Of a DNA stretch of 64,000 nucleotides, positions 45,670 to 54,861 are shown one piece after another. Below the pieces are notes generated by a model, which saw nothing but the letters and a program-made list of their open reading frames with translations, made no database searches and was not told the DNA's origin. A program made the position numbers and the translations under genes. Each line of letters begins with the position of its first letter. The stretch's first letter is position 1. The DNA is taken from NCBI RefSeq assembly GCF_905147365.1, contig NC_056419.1, positions 5,277,501 to 5,341,500 of the forward strand. The letters run 5' to 3'. The stretch comes from Aricia agestis (taxonomy: Eukaryota > Arthropoda > Insecta > Lepidoptera > Lycaenidae).

Positions 45670-45764
45670 CGCGGCCGGTCGGCATCTCCGGCATTTCGTG
45701 CCTTCGCCAAATATTCCGCCGAGCGGTATTTATTGCCTTTTGACGCGATTCACGGAATTGGAGA
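45670..45764 (-). other. Candidate internal exon of a host gene (weak)
   Basis: On the minus strand a pyrimidine-rich ACCCACTTCTTCCACTCAG is followed by 95 nt ending GACCGGCCGCG, then GTAAGTGAGG, a near-consensus splice donor. The 95 nt are GC-richer than the surroundings and one frame is open throughout (with ESRQKAINTARRNIWRRHEM near its middle). An ATG in a fair context (CGAAATGCCG) would instead allow a first coding exon. The acceptor overlaps the REP-T terminus, so part of the signal comes from the repeat. No partner exon is identified and no protein family recognised. Confidence 0.3.
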
Positions 45765-45766
45765 CT

Positions 45767-46425
45767 GAGTGGAAGAAGTGGGTATCAAAAATTTTACAAC
45801 AGAAGAGCAAATACTCATTTTTTCCCTTATAATTTGAACAAACCTTGTACATCTTACCTACTTCATCATCTAGCTCAGGGGTTCCCAATTTTTTACAGCC
45901 TTCGGCGCAGTTTCACGTTACAATATTTTGTCACGGCGCGGCCCCCTACTCTACATAACTATTAGAAAAATATACATAAATAAACACTTTTAACTCGTCG
46001 ATCATGGAAAAACGAGACACAATAGAATTTCTATTGTGTCTCAGTCACCGGTCATAGCCCATACGGCTTGATGAATTAATGTTTATAGTTAGGTTAAGCA
46101 GGTAAGTAATTGGTAGGTAAATAATTATAAATAATATTAATTAATCATTTAAGTGCTATACATAATTATAAATTTATTTTATAATATTTGTGGTTTCGGT
46201 TAATGATAGATAATAATTGACTCACGGCGCCCCTCTTGCCTTTCCACGGCCCACCAGGGCGCCGCGGCGCACAGTTTGGGAAACCCTGAATTGTAGCTCA
46301 TATATATCTAGCTATACTAGGATACACATTTTTGATTTCAAATCATTTTCCCAGTCCTTAAGCCTCCATTTATGCAAAAAAACGTCAGTTTTCAAATTGG
46401 TAGTTACCCACTTCATCTACTCATT
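45767..46425. mobile_element. REP-T element interrupted by a hAT element
   Basis: GGAAGAAGTGGGTATCAAAA.. TTTGAACAAACC.. CATCATCTAGCT, insert, then TATCTAGCTATAC.. GCCTCCATTTATGCAAAAAA.. GTAGTTACCCACTTC. Same order as the intact copy at 24101. Confidence 0.75.
45876..46290. mobile_element. hAT-type element inside REP-T, ~415 bp
   Basis: CAGGGGTTCCCAATTTTTT at the left, AGTTTGGGAAACCCTGAA at the right. Subterminal GGCGC/GCGCC-rich segments lie at both ends. Flanks ATCTAGCT and TTGTAGCT agree at 6 of 8 positions. Non-coding. Confidence 0.7.
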
Positions 46426-47024
46426 TCTTCAATTATGGTTTTAATGGCATTAAATTGGCTAGGATTGAATTTTTGCATCAGCGACTTCCCGATTACTGTT
46501 ACGTAATCCCAACGATTCCTGAATATATAAATGCAGAGTCTATTAAAATAATACTGCGTTAGTAAATGCGCCTTTTTGATAATGCCGGGAATCCCCGGCT
46601 TACTTAGGTGTGAATGTGGCTTAATAACTTTAAATAGCGACATCTGCTGTCGATTAATGTTATTAATATAAAGCTTAGTTCGCCTCTCTTCCGCTTGACG
46701 TCGTATAACTCTCCTATTGTTTTAGTAAACCGTGACAATAATAAATTGAAATCTAGATTTATAAGTTATACAGTTATACATTGTTATGAATATATCATTA
46801 TAACTACACAAATTAAAGACCCATGGTCCATTGAAATCCAAATCAAGCAAAATAAAAAAAAAAAAAACTACTTTAATCTAACAATTAGTAATAATTTAGG
46901 TACCGTACTGAAAAATTAACTTAGAGAATTACCAATTAGCAATATGAGGGCAGGAATTTATCAAGAAAGGGTTGTTAATATTTCACCCATAACTTTTAAT
47001 TTCTAAAACTTTCCTAGCATAATA
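46426..47024. other. No recognised feature
   Basis: No repeat recognised. Short frames on both strands are AT-rich noise. Confidence 0.3.
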
Positions 47025-47224
47025 TCCATACTAATATTATAAATGCCAGTGTGTGTCTTTTACCTCTTCACGCCCAAACCACTGGAACGATTATGCTGAA
47101 ATCTGTATGGAGATAGGTGCTTTGAGTACCGGGAAACCTAGGATACTTTTTATCCCGGAAAATGTACGGTTCCCGCGCGATAAACGAGTTTTGGCGCAAC
47201 AGAGTTGCGGGCGTTATTAATTAG
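47025..47224 (+). mobile_element. HelA Helitron, complete, 200 bp
   Basis: Follows A with TCCATACTAATATTATAAAT. Family middle GGATACTTTTTATCCCGG; 3' hairpin GCAACAGAGTTGC then GGGCGTTATTAATTAG abutting T. The terminal tetramer is TTAG here rather than CTAG. Confidence 0.88.
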
Positions 47225-47233
47225 TAACCCAAA

Positions 47234-47575
47234 TTTTTTTTTTATGAAATAAGGGGGCAAACGAGTTAACGGGTCACCTGATGGAAAGCAACTTCCGTCG
47301 CCCATGGACACTCGCAGCATCAGAAGAGCTGCAAGTGCGTTGCCGACCTTTTAAGATGGAATAGGGTAATAGGGGAGGGAAGGGAAGGGAAGGGAAGGGA
47401 ATAGTTGAGGGTAGGGAAGGGAATAGGGTAGGGGTTAGGGGATCGGGCCTCCGGTAAACTCACTCACTCGGCGAAACACAGCGCAAGCGCTGTTTCACGC
47501 CGGTTTTCTGTGAGAACGTGGTATTTATCCGGTCGAGCCAGCCCATTCGTGCCGAAGCATGGCTCTCCCACGTAT
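47234..47575 (-). mobile_element. LT element, full length
   Basis: Lies 9 bp after the Helitron end. Poly(T), tail, expanded (GGGAA)n tract (47377-47420), head to GGCTCTCCCACGTATAA. Confidence 0.88.
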
Positions 47576-48176
47576 AAGTATTAAGTCATTTGAAGGCGTA
47601 TTATTATTTATTTCACAATTCACATTAGGAAAGCCGCACTAAACTTCACTTCATAATATAAATATTGATGTGATCGCTTCTAAGTAAGTACTTGTAGTAA
47701 CCCTACCTTAAAATGCACAAAAAAGCGAAACCATATTTGTAAGCGAAATTGTCTCGCTATATAGCGCTTATCCCTCCTATCCCAGTCCCGGCAAATCCGG
47801 ATCCCGCCTAGCCCGCCATTTGTACGTCTACAGCATTTTGCACTCGCGACGAACAAGGCTTTGGCAAAAAAATCCAGGGCTGTTTCATTAGCACCGAATG
47901 TGTTAGGATTTTTCGGGATTCGCTTATGAGTCGACGGAGGCTGAGGATACGAGATGATAAACATGAATTTTCAGATAAATTATTTCTAGATGAGCTATGT
48001 TTCTTAAACAAACGGGAATAAAGGGTGATAATTTTCAGCTTATATAATATTTTAATGATCTTGTTTCTACGGTTTATTGGCCGTGTTTTATCTACTCACC
48101 AGATTCTGATTGGCTAATGTCAAAACTGAAAACACTAACCATTAACCAATACAATACAATCAACAACGCTGTTTAA
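47576..48176. other. No recognised feature
   Basis: Two overlapping minus-strand frames (47680-47964, 47808-48011) show no domain. Confidence 0.3.
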
Positions 48177-48360
48177 TGCTAAGTACTCACATACGGTTTT
48201 GCTCGATAGTTTTACTCCAAATCGACATATTTGACATATTTAATTCCATCGAGCCGGCTCGAAGCGTGCCTTCGAGCTGTCAGTTTCGGCGGTCCACACG
48301 GTGGTTATTGCTCGATTTGGAGTAAAACTATCGAGCAAAACCGTATGTCAGTACTTAGCA
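48177..48360. mobile_element. 184-bp MITE with ~48-bp TIRs
   Basis: TGCTAAGTACTCACATACGG and TTTTGCTCGATAGTTTTACT are mirrored by the right end. One mismatch (C/G in ACTCACAT). Confidence 0.88.
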
Positions 48361-48420
48361 TAATAGAAAAACTAATGTCGATGATCCGAAAATGTCTATG
48401 TGTATGTAATTTACCTATCT

Positions 48421-48523
48421 GGGGGCCTATTATGAGCTCTTAAATCCATTCACTTTACGTCCTTATACAGTCAGTATAAGGACGTAAAGAGAATGGATTT
48501 AAGAGCTCATGATAGAGGCCCTG
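48421..48523. mobile_element. Hairpin MITE, ~38-bp arms
   Basis: ATGAGCTCTTAAATCCATTC and CTTTACGTCCTTATAC are mirrored around a 6-nt loop. Outer GGGCCT-type ends on both sides suggest a Harbinger-like MITE. It lies 60 bp from the previous MITE. Confidence 0.85.
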
Positions 48524-49210
48524 CTTTTAAAAAAAATGAAGTATTTTCTCAAAGCCTACTTACGTCATTACGTTGTTGGTTCAGGTTATATTTGCGAAGT
48601 TAGGTTAGATTATACTTTTAGTTTTTAACCGTATTTCAAAAAGGAGGAGGTTTCTCAATTCGACCGTACAGTATGTTTTTTTTATGTTGAACCAATTTTG
48701 ACTTTTTTTTTTGTTTTTGACTTGTTTCCCATAAATTATCTCTATCATAGAGGCAGTTACATAAGCAATGAAGATTTACTGGCAATGTGTAACAAATGGC
48801 AAGTTTATAACATCCATCCCACTTCCTCGGTCGCGATGATGGCTCAATTGATATAGATCACTTGCATCTATCTTGTTTAGAATGATCTAATGTTGACACA
48901 TACTTTATTTGGGTTAAAGTTTAAGGGTTAAGAGTTAAAAATCGATATTTAGTTTGTATACGACGATTGATGATTAATTGAAAAACGATTGAAGAAATAC
49001 GATAACTGTTCCACCCACCAAACTGGGTGACTTTCAACCATATTTGTCGTATCTAATGTACTAAGTACACATTAACAGAAACCATCGTCTAATATTATAA
49101 AACCGATGGTGTATAATTATATCTGTATGTCTGTTATGTGTTTACTCTTTAATAGCTGAGTATTCGATTTAGCGATTAAAGATTTCGATGAATTTATATT
49201 TTATAGAGAA
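48524..49210. other. No recognised feature
   Basis: No repeat recognised. Confidence 0.3.
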
Positions 49211-49565
49211 CTAGATGTCCCGCGCGGCTTCGCCCGCGTAAATTAGGAATTTTACAGAAACCGTACATTTTCCTATAAAAAATAGCTCTTATGTCCCTAC
49301 TCCCTTCACTTGGTCTACTCTATATCTGTGCTTAATATTGCCATAAAAATTGCTCCAGTAGTTCGTAATTTCTAATATTTCCCCCGTTTTTCCCACATTT
49401 TCCTGCGTTTCTTCGGTCGTATTAGTCTTAGCGTGATAATATATAGTCTTACTCGATAAATGAGCTATCTAACACTGAAATAATTTTTTAAATCGGACCT
49501 ATAGTTCTTGAGATTAACGCGTTCAAGTAAACATACTCTTCAAGTTTATAATATTAGGTAGGTAG
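49211..49565 (-). mobile_element. HelB Helitron, single-unit form
   Basis: Minus-strand 3' end CGCGGGCGAAGCCGCGCGGG then ACATCTAG abutting T. It contains one copy of the CCCCCGTTTTTCCCACATTT.. GCGTTCAA unit that is repeated four times at 22106, and the 5' end CCTAATATTATAAACTTG. Confidence 0.8.
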
Positions 49566-49969
49566 GTATAAAATTTATCGCTTGACAAACTCGAGTCTCG
49601 ATCTAAAAGACTATGAAAAGTAATAAAGGGTCATTATAGGCTCATAAGTCATAACCATGGGACGATGCATGGTATAATATGGTAGTGATGATGATTATGA
49701 TGATGAATGTAATTTGCACAGTAGCATATGCTTTCCGTTCTTAAAACAACGCCGAAACTCCCAAACTTGTATCTCTAAAGAATCAGGAGTTCTCTCAGCA
49801 CCTTCCGAAACACGGTATACCAGGTATACGTCGGTGCAAAATCTTACTTGTTGGTAGCATATGCTTAGAATACTTCTCACGAAACCGAAGTCACCACATG
49901 TTTCCCTATAAATTTTGAGTAGTGCCCTCGATTACTTATGGATCCTTCATCAGATCACCACTTTTGTGA
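49566..49969. other. No recognised feature
   Basis: The 61-codon minus frame (49695-49880) has no domain. Confidence 0.3.
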
Positions 49970-50210
49970 ATATAATACCAAATTGAGATGATACCCGATA
50001 TACCAAAAGAAAAATTTTGAAAATCAGTTAACAAACGGCGGAGTAATCGTTGAACATAATACCTCCCCCATTTTGAAAGTCGGTTAAAATTGTGTTATTC
50101 TGATGTATAAGATATATTATTGTAAAGTTTCATTAAAATCCGTTCAGTAGTTTTTGCGTGAAAGAATCCATACATCCAAACAAACTTTCGCCTTTATAAT
50201 ATTAGTAGGA
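49970..50210 (-). mobile_element. Helitron-like fragment, 5' part
   Basis: The minus-strand start TCCTACTAATATTATAAAGG after an A, then CGAAAGTTTGTTTGGATG and AAACTACTGAACGGATTTTA. The 3' end was not located. Confidence 0.5.
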
Positions 50211-50246
50211 TAGACGTGAGTGGAGACCTGCACGCTTAGCGTAGCA

Positions 50247-50369
50247 CGGTGGATCGACGATTTGAAGAAAGTGGCTAGCAGCGGAATATGGATAAGGGCT
50301 GCCCAAGATCGGGATGGTTGGCTCTCATTGGAGGAGGCCTACGTTCAGCAGTGGACGGCAATAGGCTGA
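50247..50369 (+). pseudogene. RTE-like LINE ORF2 extreme C-terminus
   Basis: Forty codons: RWIDDLKKVASSGIWIR, then AAQDRDGWLSLEEAYVQQW and TAIG plus stop. The RWxDDxxK..AQDRxxW..EEAYVQQW pattern is the very end of RTE-type ORF2 proteins. A TGATGATGATAATGATAG tail follows, typical of RTE microsatellite tails instead of poly(A). It is different from the RTE remnant at 37751 (other sequence, other tail). It lies between two Helitron pieces. Confidence 0.75.
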
Positions 50370-50388
50370 TGATAATGATAGTAGAGTC

Positions 50389-50482
50389 TCGGAAAAGGCA
50401 CAGAATAGTTTGTAAATTGTATCCCGGAAAAATGGTTACCCGGGATAAATGAATTTCGGTGCAACAAAGTTGCAACATCTAG
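50389..50482 (+). mobile_element. HelA Helitron 3' half
   Basis: GAGTCTCGGAAAAGGCACAG.. to the hairpin GCAACAAAGTTGC and AACATCTAG abutting T. 5' truncated. Confidence 0.7.
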
Positions 50483-51224
50483 TACTGTATAAAAATCCAT
50501 CGATCGCTTCATATTCATATGGGCGCGTTTTTGTTCCTGTAAAAAGCCGTCCCGGTGCAAAGTATGATTAAAATTTAAATTGCGGCCCACACAGGCGGCC
50601 ACTCAGCTACGTCTATAAATAATTAACCGCTATAAAAATATGCAGCTAGGCGAAACAGCGGGCTGGCCTGTCTATTGACATACAGGATGAAAGGGCTAAT
50701 AAAAACATAGATGTAAGTATAATAGAACTGGCATATTAAAGCAAAAAGCGTAGGCATTTAGAGGTATGTCCAGGTGGGAGACGCTCAACGCGCGTAACGC
50801 TTTAAAACTGTAATACATCTTATTACCAATAATAAGTATAGTTTAAAAAACCAAAAATAAACGTTTTTAGAACGCACCAAGCCAATTCACCATCTTGGAT
50901 GTCCGCCATGTTGGATTTAAGTCACGTGAGTATTTTTCCTGAGTCGCGCCTCTCTTTAGTATAGAAGGCATAATGTGAAGGCGTCCTACACAGTTTTACT
51001 TCGTAAATAAACGCTAAGTACTTAGATATTAACTGAAGACTGGTAGGACTCGAGTCTTTTATTTATTACATTATAGCTCTTAGCATAAATCAATACTTAA
51101 TGATAATTTTGTCAAATATAAATATTATCTCGTCCTTGTACAAGTTGGAGATACCGTTGTCCTTTTAATCGACTAAAGATGATGTTTTAGCTGACTTTTA
51201 AAAAGGATAAGGTTAAGTATAGAA
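50483..51224. other. No recognised feature
   Basis: Contains CATCTTGGATGTCCGCCATGT near 50892. No repeat or gene recognised. Confidence 0.3.
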
Positions 51225-51504
51225 CAGGGGACACCAAATGGCGGACCGCGGTCCGCATCCGGACCGCCGACCCATTGTGTGCGGACCAAGCATGTTCGAA
51301 GATGAACTTCGTTAAAAAATAATTTCAGTCTCGAGTCTCGACATACTGATGAACATGTAGCAAACAAAATTGACACTTTTCTCATTGATACAAATACCTT
51401 TTTAATTTCCGCAATTACATTTGTATATATTTTTAATGTGCGGACCGCGACGGTCATTTTATTTCTTAAAACGGACCCTGAGGGAAACTAATTGTTGACC
51501 CCTG
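51225..51504. mobile_element. hAT MITE, 280 bp
   Basis: Sibling of 42034-42359: CAGGGGACACCAAATGGCGG.. and GTTGACCCCTG. Flanks GTATAGAA and GTATAATA agree at 6 of 8. Confidence 0.88.
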
Positions 51505-51540
51505 GTATAATAGAATATTCTACTTTTAAAATAATCTTTA

Positions 51541-52259
51541 ATGGGCCGGCTCGACGGGATAAATACCACGTTCTCACAGAAAACCGGCGTGAAACAACAT
51601 ATCAAGCGAAGTCCAGTTCCGATATCATCTTGAGGGTAAGGCCAAATTAGCCTCGAAGAAGCTCTTAACAGAGCGAGACAGTACTTCAGCCCGGACCTAC
51701 GCCTACAACTCTACAAGGCGCAGGTTCGCTCTCATATGGAATATTGTTCTCATCTCTGGGCAGAGGCGCCAAAATACCAACTGCTCCCTCTGGATCGTAT
51801 CCAACGAAGGGCTGCTCGAATTGTTGACTGCCATAGTGTTTCAAACAGCTTGGACCCCCTGGAATTACGCCGAGATGTAGATTCACTCTGCATCCTCTAT
51901 CGGTTGTATCACGGGGAGTGCTCTGAGGAATTGTTCGGAATCATACCACCTGCAACTTTTCGCTATCGTCCCACGCGAAAAACATACCATCCTCATCACC
52001 TTGATGAGTGGCAGTCTTCCACAGTGCGTTTTTCGCGTAACTTTCTGCCGCGCACTGTAAAACTCTGGAATGAACTGTCACCAGCAGTATTTCCGGACCG
52101 ATACGACCTGCAAACCTTCCAGAAAAGAGCGTATTCCCTCTTAAAAGGCCGGCAACGCACCTGCAGCTCTTCTGATGTTGCGAGTGTCCATGGGCGACGG
52201 TAGTTGCTTACCATCAGGTGACCCGTTTGCTCGTTTCCCCCTTATTTCATAAAAAAAAA
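51541..52259 (+). mobile_element. LINE copy carrying both LT head and LT tail
   Basis: Begins with the LT head (GGGCCGGCTCGACGGGATAA.. AACCGGCGTGAAACA). It switches at ~51598 directly into reverse-transcriptase coding sequence. After the ORF2 end it runs through the LT tail (AAGGCCGGCAACGCACCTGC.. CCCCCTTATTTCATAAAAAA) to poly(A). The head lacks its first ~30 bp and most of the LINE between head and RT C-terminus is deleted. Confidence 0.88.
51599..52203 (+). pseudogene. Non-LTR retrotransposon reverse transcriptase, C-terminal part
   Basis: From 51599 the text reads ISSEVQFRYHLEGKAKLASK, then a small frameshifting deletion near 51660, then LNRARQYFSPDLRLQLYKAQ and the open frame from 51736 (155 codons) with MEYCSHLWAEAPKYQLLPLD, IQRRAARIVD, RRDVDSLCILYRLYHGECSE, and TVRFSRNFLPRTVKLWNELS, finishing SLLKGRQRTCSSSDVASVHG and a stop. 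This is the region C-terminal to the RT palm in Jockey/CR1-like LINEs of Lepidoptera. The catalytic FADD-type motif and the endonuclease lie upstream and are deleted. The last ~20 codons lie in the same DNA that forms the LT tail, which explains the spurious frames in LT copies. It is dead, but it identifies the probable enzyme source for LT. Confidence 0.85.
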
Positions 52260-52517
52260 CTAGTGATACGAACTTCGATTAAAAGATATCAACATGCATC
52301 TTTAAAAATCGATTTCCTGATAATCGAATGATAATTTCGACAAATCGATGCAATAGCAATCCAATTATAACGCGGTTAACCTCTATAATTATACAATTAT
52401 TTCAGCAAAATCAATTCCACAGAACTAAGCGTAACGGGACTTTTACACTCTCCGATCGACCGTAAGAAAAGTGGGATGGCGATGGGTATGATTTCCTGTA
52501 GACACATAATACACTTA

Positions 52518-52884
52518 GAGTGGGTTGCATCAACTCACTTTAACTATAACTTTAACTTTAACTACAATGCAAAATGTCAAATCTTTGGTTAAAGTCAAAA
52601 ATGAACGCTATATTTAACCATAACCATAGAGCTCGACAAGGCTTTAAATGCACGTGGCGAAAAAAGGAACTAACGCTGTCGTCATACAAAAACGCCATTT
52701 TTGACAGTTCTCCTTTACCAGCAGCGTCCCCGCCCGCGTTTATTTAAAGCTTTGTCGGACCAGCAACGTCTTCTGTCAAATTCTGTGGTTAAAGTTAAGG
52801 TTAAAGTTATATTAGCCCTAACTATAACCATAACTTTGACCGTAACTTTAACTTTAACCACGCCTATTATAGTGCAACCCACCC
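52518..52884. mobile_element. Harbinger-like MITE, 367 bp, TTA duplication
   Basis: Ends GAGTGGGTTGCAT and (inverted) GGGTGGGTTGCAC, with TTA on both sides (52515-52517 and 52885-52887). Both ends contain repeated AACTTTAACTTTAAC-type hexamers. The centre holds GACAAGGCTTTAAA / TTTAAAGCTTTGTC. Confidence 0.88.
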
Positions 52885-53577
52885 TTAATTGTAAGGAATA
52901 ACAAGTGCCAACTCATACCAACTCCTCAGTGCCGTTAAGGTTAGGTTAGATTAGGTTTTATGGAGCTTTGTGCTGAATATGTTATTAACAAACGAAATAC
53001 TATTTACAAACGAAAGACCACCGAAAGATTTTTATTACATTTCCATTACAGTCTTTTCGGGTAATGACCGATGGGACCTGTAATGTCTTGGTTTTACAAA
53101 CTTTAAAAATTATCGTATTTCTGGCTTCTTAAAAGAAGTCAGTGTGCATGGGTCTTCAAGTCACATTCGATTATTGCACCATTTAATCAATTGCAGCGGT
53201 CGTTTAAAGTTTATTGCTGTATCGGTGCGACTTAATATAATTTTCCCCGCTGTTATGGGCGTATATTGAATGATTATAATATTGTGATTGTTGTCTCGTG
53301 TTTCGGATTTGTATGAGGGTTGTGAGATGTCTTTATTTAGACTTGTGACAAGCTAATGGAAGCAGTTACACGTACAAATGTACGGGGTATGTACTATTTC
53401 TACATATTTTGGTTTCAAATTATTAGTGGCCGTCTCTAGTTTGGAAACATTAAAGCCCAAAACTGAGATGCTAGAGAATTTTGTTTGTTTTTTTAATGGT
53501 ATTTCGATGTAAACGACTAAACCTTATCGAGCTGTGAGAGTTGGAAATTAAGATGGTCTATCATTCCATGGCTTTAA
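52885..53577. other. No recognised feature
   Basis: A phrase TGGTATTTCGATGTAAACGA near 53500 recurs near 55724, so a low-copy repeat fragment is present. Otherwise nothing. Confidence 0.35.
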
Positions 53578-53712
53578 GGCCGGTATAAATAGTACTCAAG
53601 ATGCATCTCGGTCTCAAGACACGGTTCAGGCTCTGTGGTTGGTTGGCTGTCAAAATTTGGACCAATCACAGAGCCGAACCGCGTCTTGAGACCAGGTCTA
53701 TTTATACCAGCC
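53578..53712. mobile_element. MITE-S palindromic element, copy 2, TAA duplication
   Basis: GGCCGGTATAAATAGTACTC.. GTCTCAAGAC.. GGCTCTG.. mirrored by CGTCTTGAGACC.. CTATTTATACCAGCC. TAA flanks both ends (53575-53577 and 53713-53715), placing MITE-S among Harbinger-like MITEs. Confidence 0.88.
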
Positions 53713-53897
53713 TAAGTTTGGTACTACTAATATATATTCTGTGCCTAAGTCTTTAGCTATGACTAAAAATGATATATGTAAGTATAAAAGATGCAATCTG
53801 TGGCTTCTGTGAGATTCACAGATGTTAATATACAAATCCATTTAAAGATTCTCGGTATAGACTCAGAAAAGGTCACTTTTGATTGACTAACGAGTAA

Positions 53898-54062
53898 GGG
53901 TCAAATCAGACCGCAACGCGACGCGTAGATGCATTTCTAAATAAATTAGTATGGATTTGACAGATTTGCAAGACGTCTCACTCTGACGACATCTGTCAAA
54001 GCCATACAAAAGGTCGCGTCGCGTCGCGCCTAGCCTCGTCAAGTTGCGGTCTGAATTGACCC
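53898..54062. mobile_element. 165-bp MITE with ~20-bp TIRs
   Basis: GGGTCAAATCAGACCGCAAC and GTTGCGGTCTGAATTGACCC. Inner CGCGACGCG / CGCGTCGCG and GGATTTGACAGAT / ATCTGTCAAAGCC also pair. Flanking triplets are TAA and TTA. Confidence 0.85.
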
Positions 54063-54311
54063 TTACGGTACGTCTAAACGTGAAAAAAGAACTTCTCCTG
54101 TCAAAAAGACTTAGAATATGGGCATCGCACGACATACTCCTAGACAGTACCATTTAGTCAGAACTATAGTTGCAAAACTTCTGAAAAATTCCGAATAATT
54201 CCGGAATACTTCTGGGAAAGTTTCTTTAAATTTGAATTATTCAAAATGAATTTAATAAAAAAAAAATATGAATTTTTATTTATGCTGAAAAATCGTATTT
54301 TGCATCAATCA

Positions 54312-54524
54312 TCGATCGCCGCCGCGCATAGAGCGTCGCCCGCCGGCCGCTATCACCGCTTCGCACGCGCCGACTGCCACGGCGAAATATTCGACGGAAA
54401 CATTCGATTGCGGGGTACGAATCTTTCCGCGGGGTGAGGGAAAACTTCTCCGGGGAGCATCTCCCTTCCGCACCGCCGTCGCCCGCTCGTACGGGCGAGC
54501 GAGTCGTGCGAGCGGGCGACGGCG
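54312..54524. other. GC- and CpG-rich block with strong hairpin
   Basis: About 210 bp of CG-rich sequence in AT-rich surroundings. It ends with CGCCGTCGCCCGCTCGTACG (54473 on) mirrored by CGTGCGAGCGGGCGACGGCG. There are open frames on both strands (54246-54437 +, 54280-54540 -), as expected of GC-rich DNA. It could be a promoter or 5' UTR of a host gene, a conserved non-coding block or a MITE. I cannot decide. Confidence 0.4.
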
Positions 54525-54653
54525 GCGCGTAATAATTCAATGGAAATATACGTGTTTGTTTGTGGTTTGTGGTGGTTGAGTGAATTATTTGTTCAGTGGC
54601 ACATTACGTACTTAAGTAAAATATAAATTGTTTATCTATACCTACTTCTAGGT

Positions 54654-54861
54654 TTAATATTATAAATGCGAAAGTGCGTCTGTTTGCCTGTCTGTCTGTT
54701 ACCTCTTCACGCTCGAACCGCTGAACCGATTTGGCTGAAAATTGACATGGAAATACTTTGAGTTCCGAGAAAGGACATAGGATAGTTTTTATCCCGGAAA
54801 AATGTACGGTTCCGGCGCGATAAACGAATTTTGGCGCAACGGAGTTGCGGGCGTCATCTAG
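54654..54861 (+). mobile_element. HelA Helitron, near complete
   Basis: TTAATATTATAAATGCGAAA to hairpin GCAACGGAGTTGC and GGGCGTCATCTAG abutting T. The 5' first bases are altered. The minus-strand frame 54604-54870 is a shadow. Confidence 0.88.
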
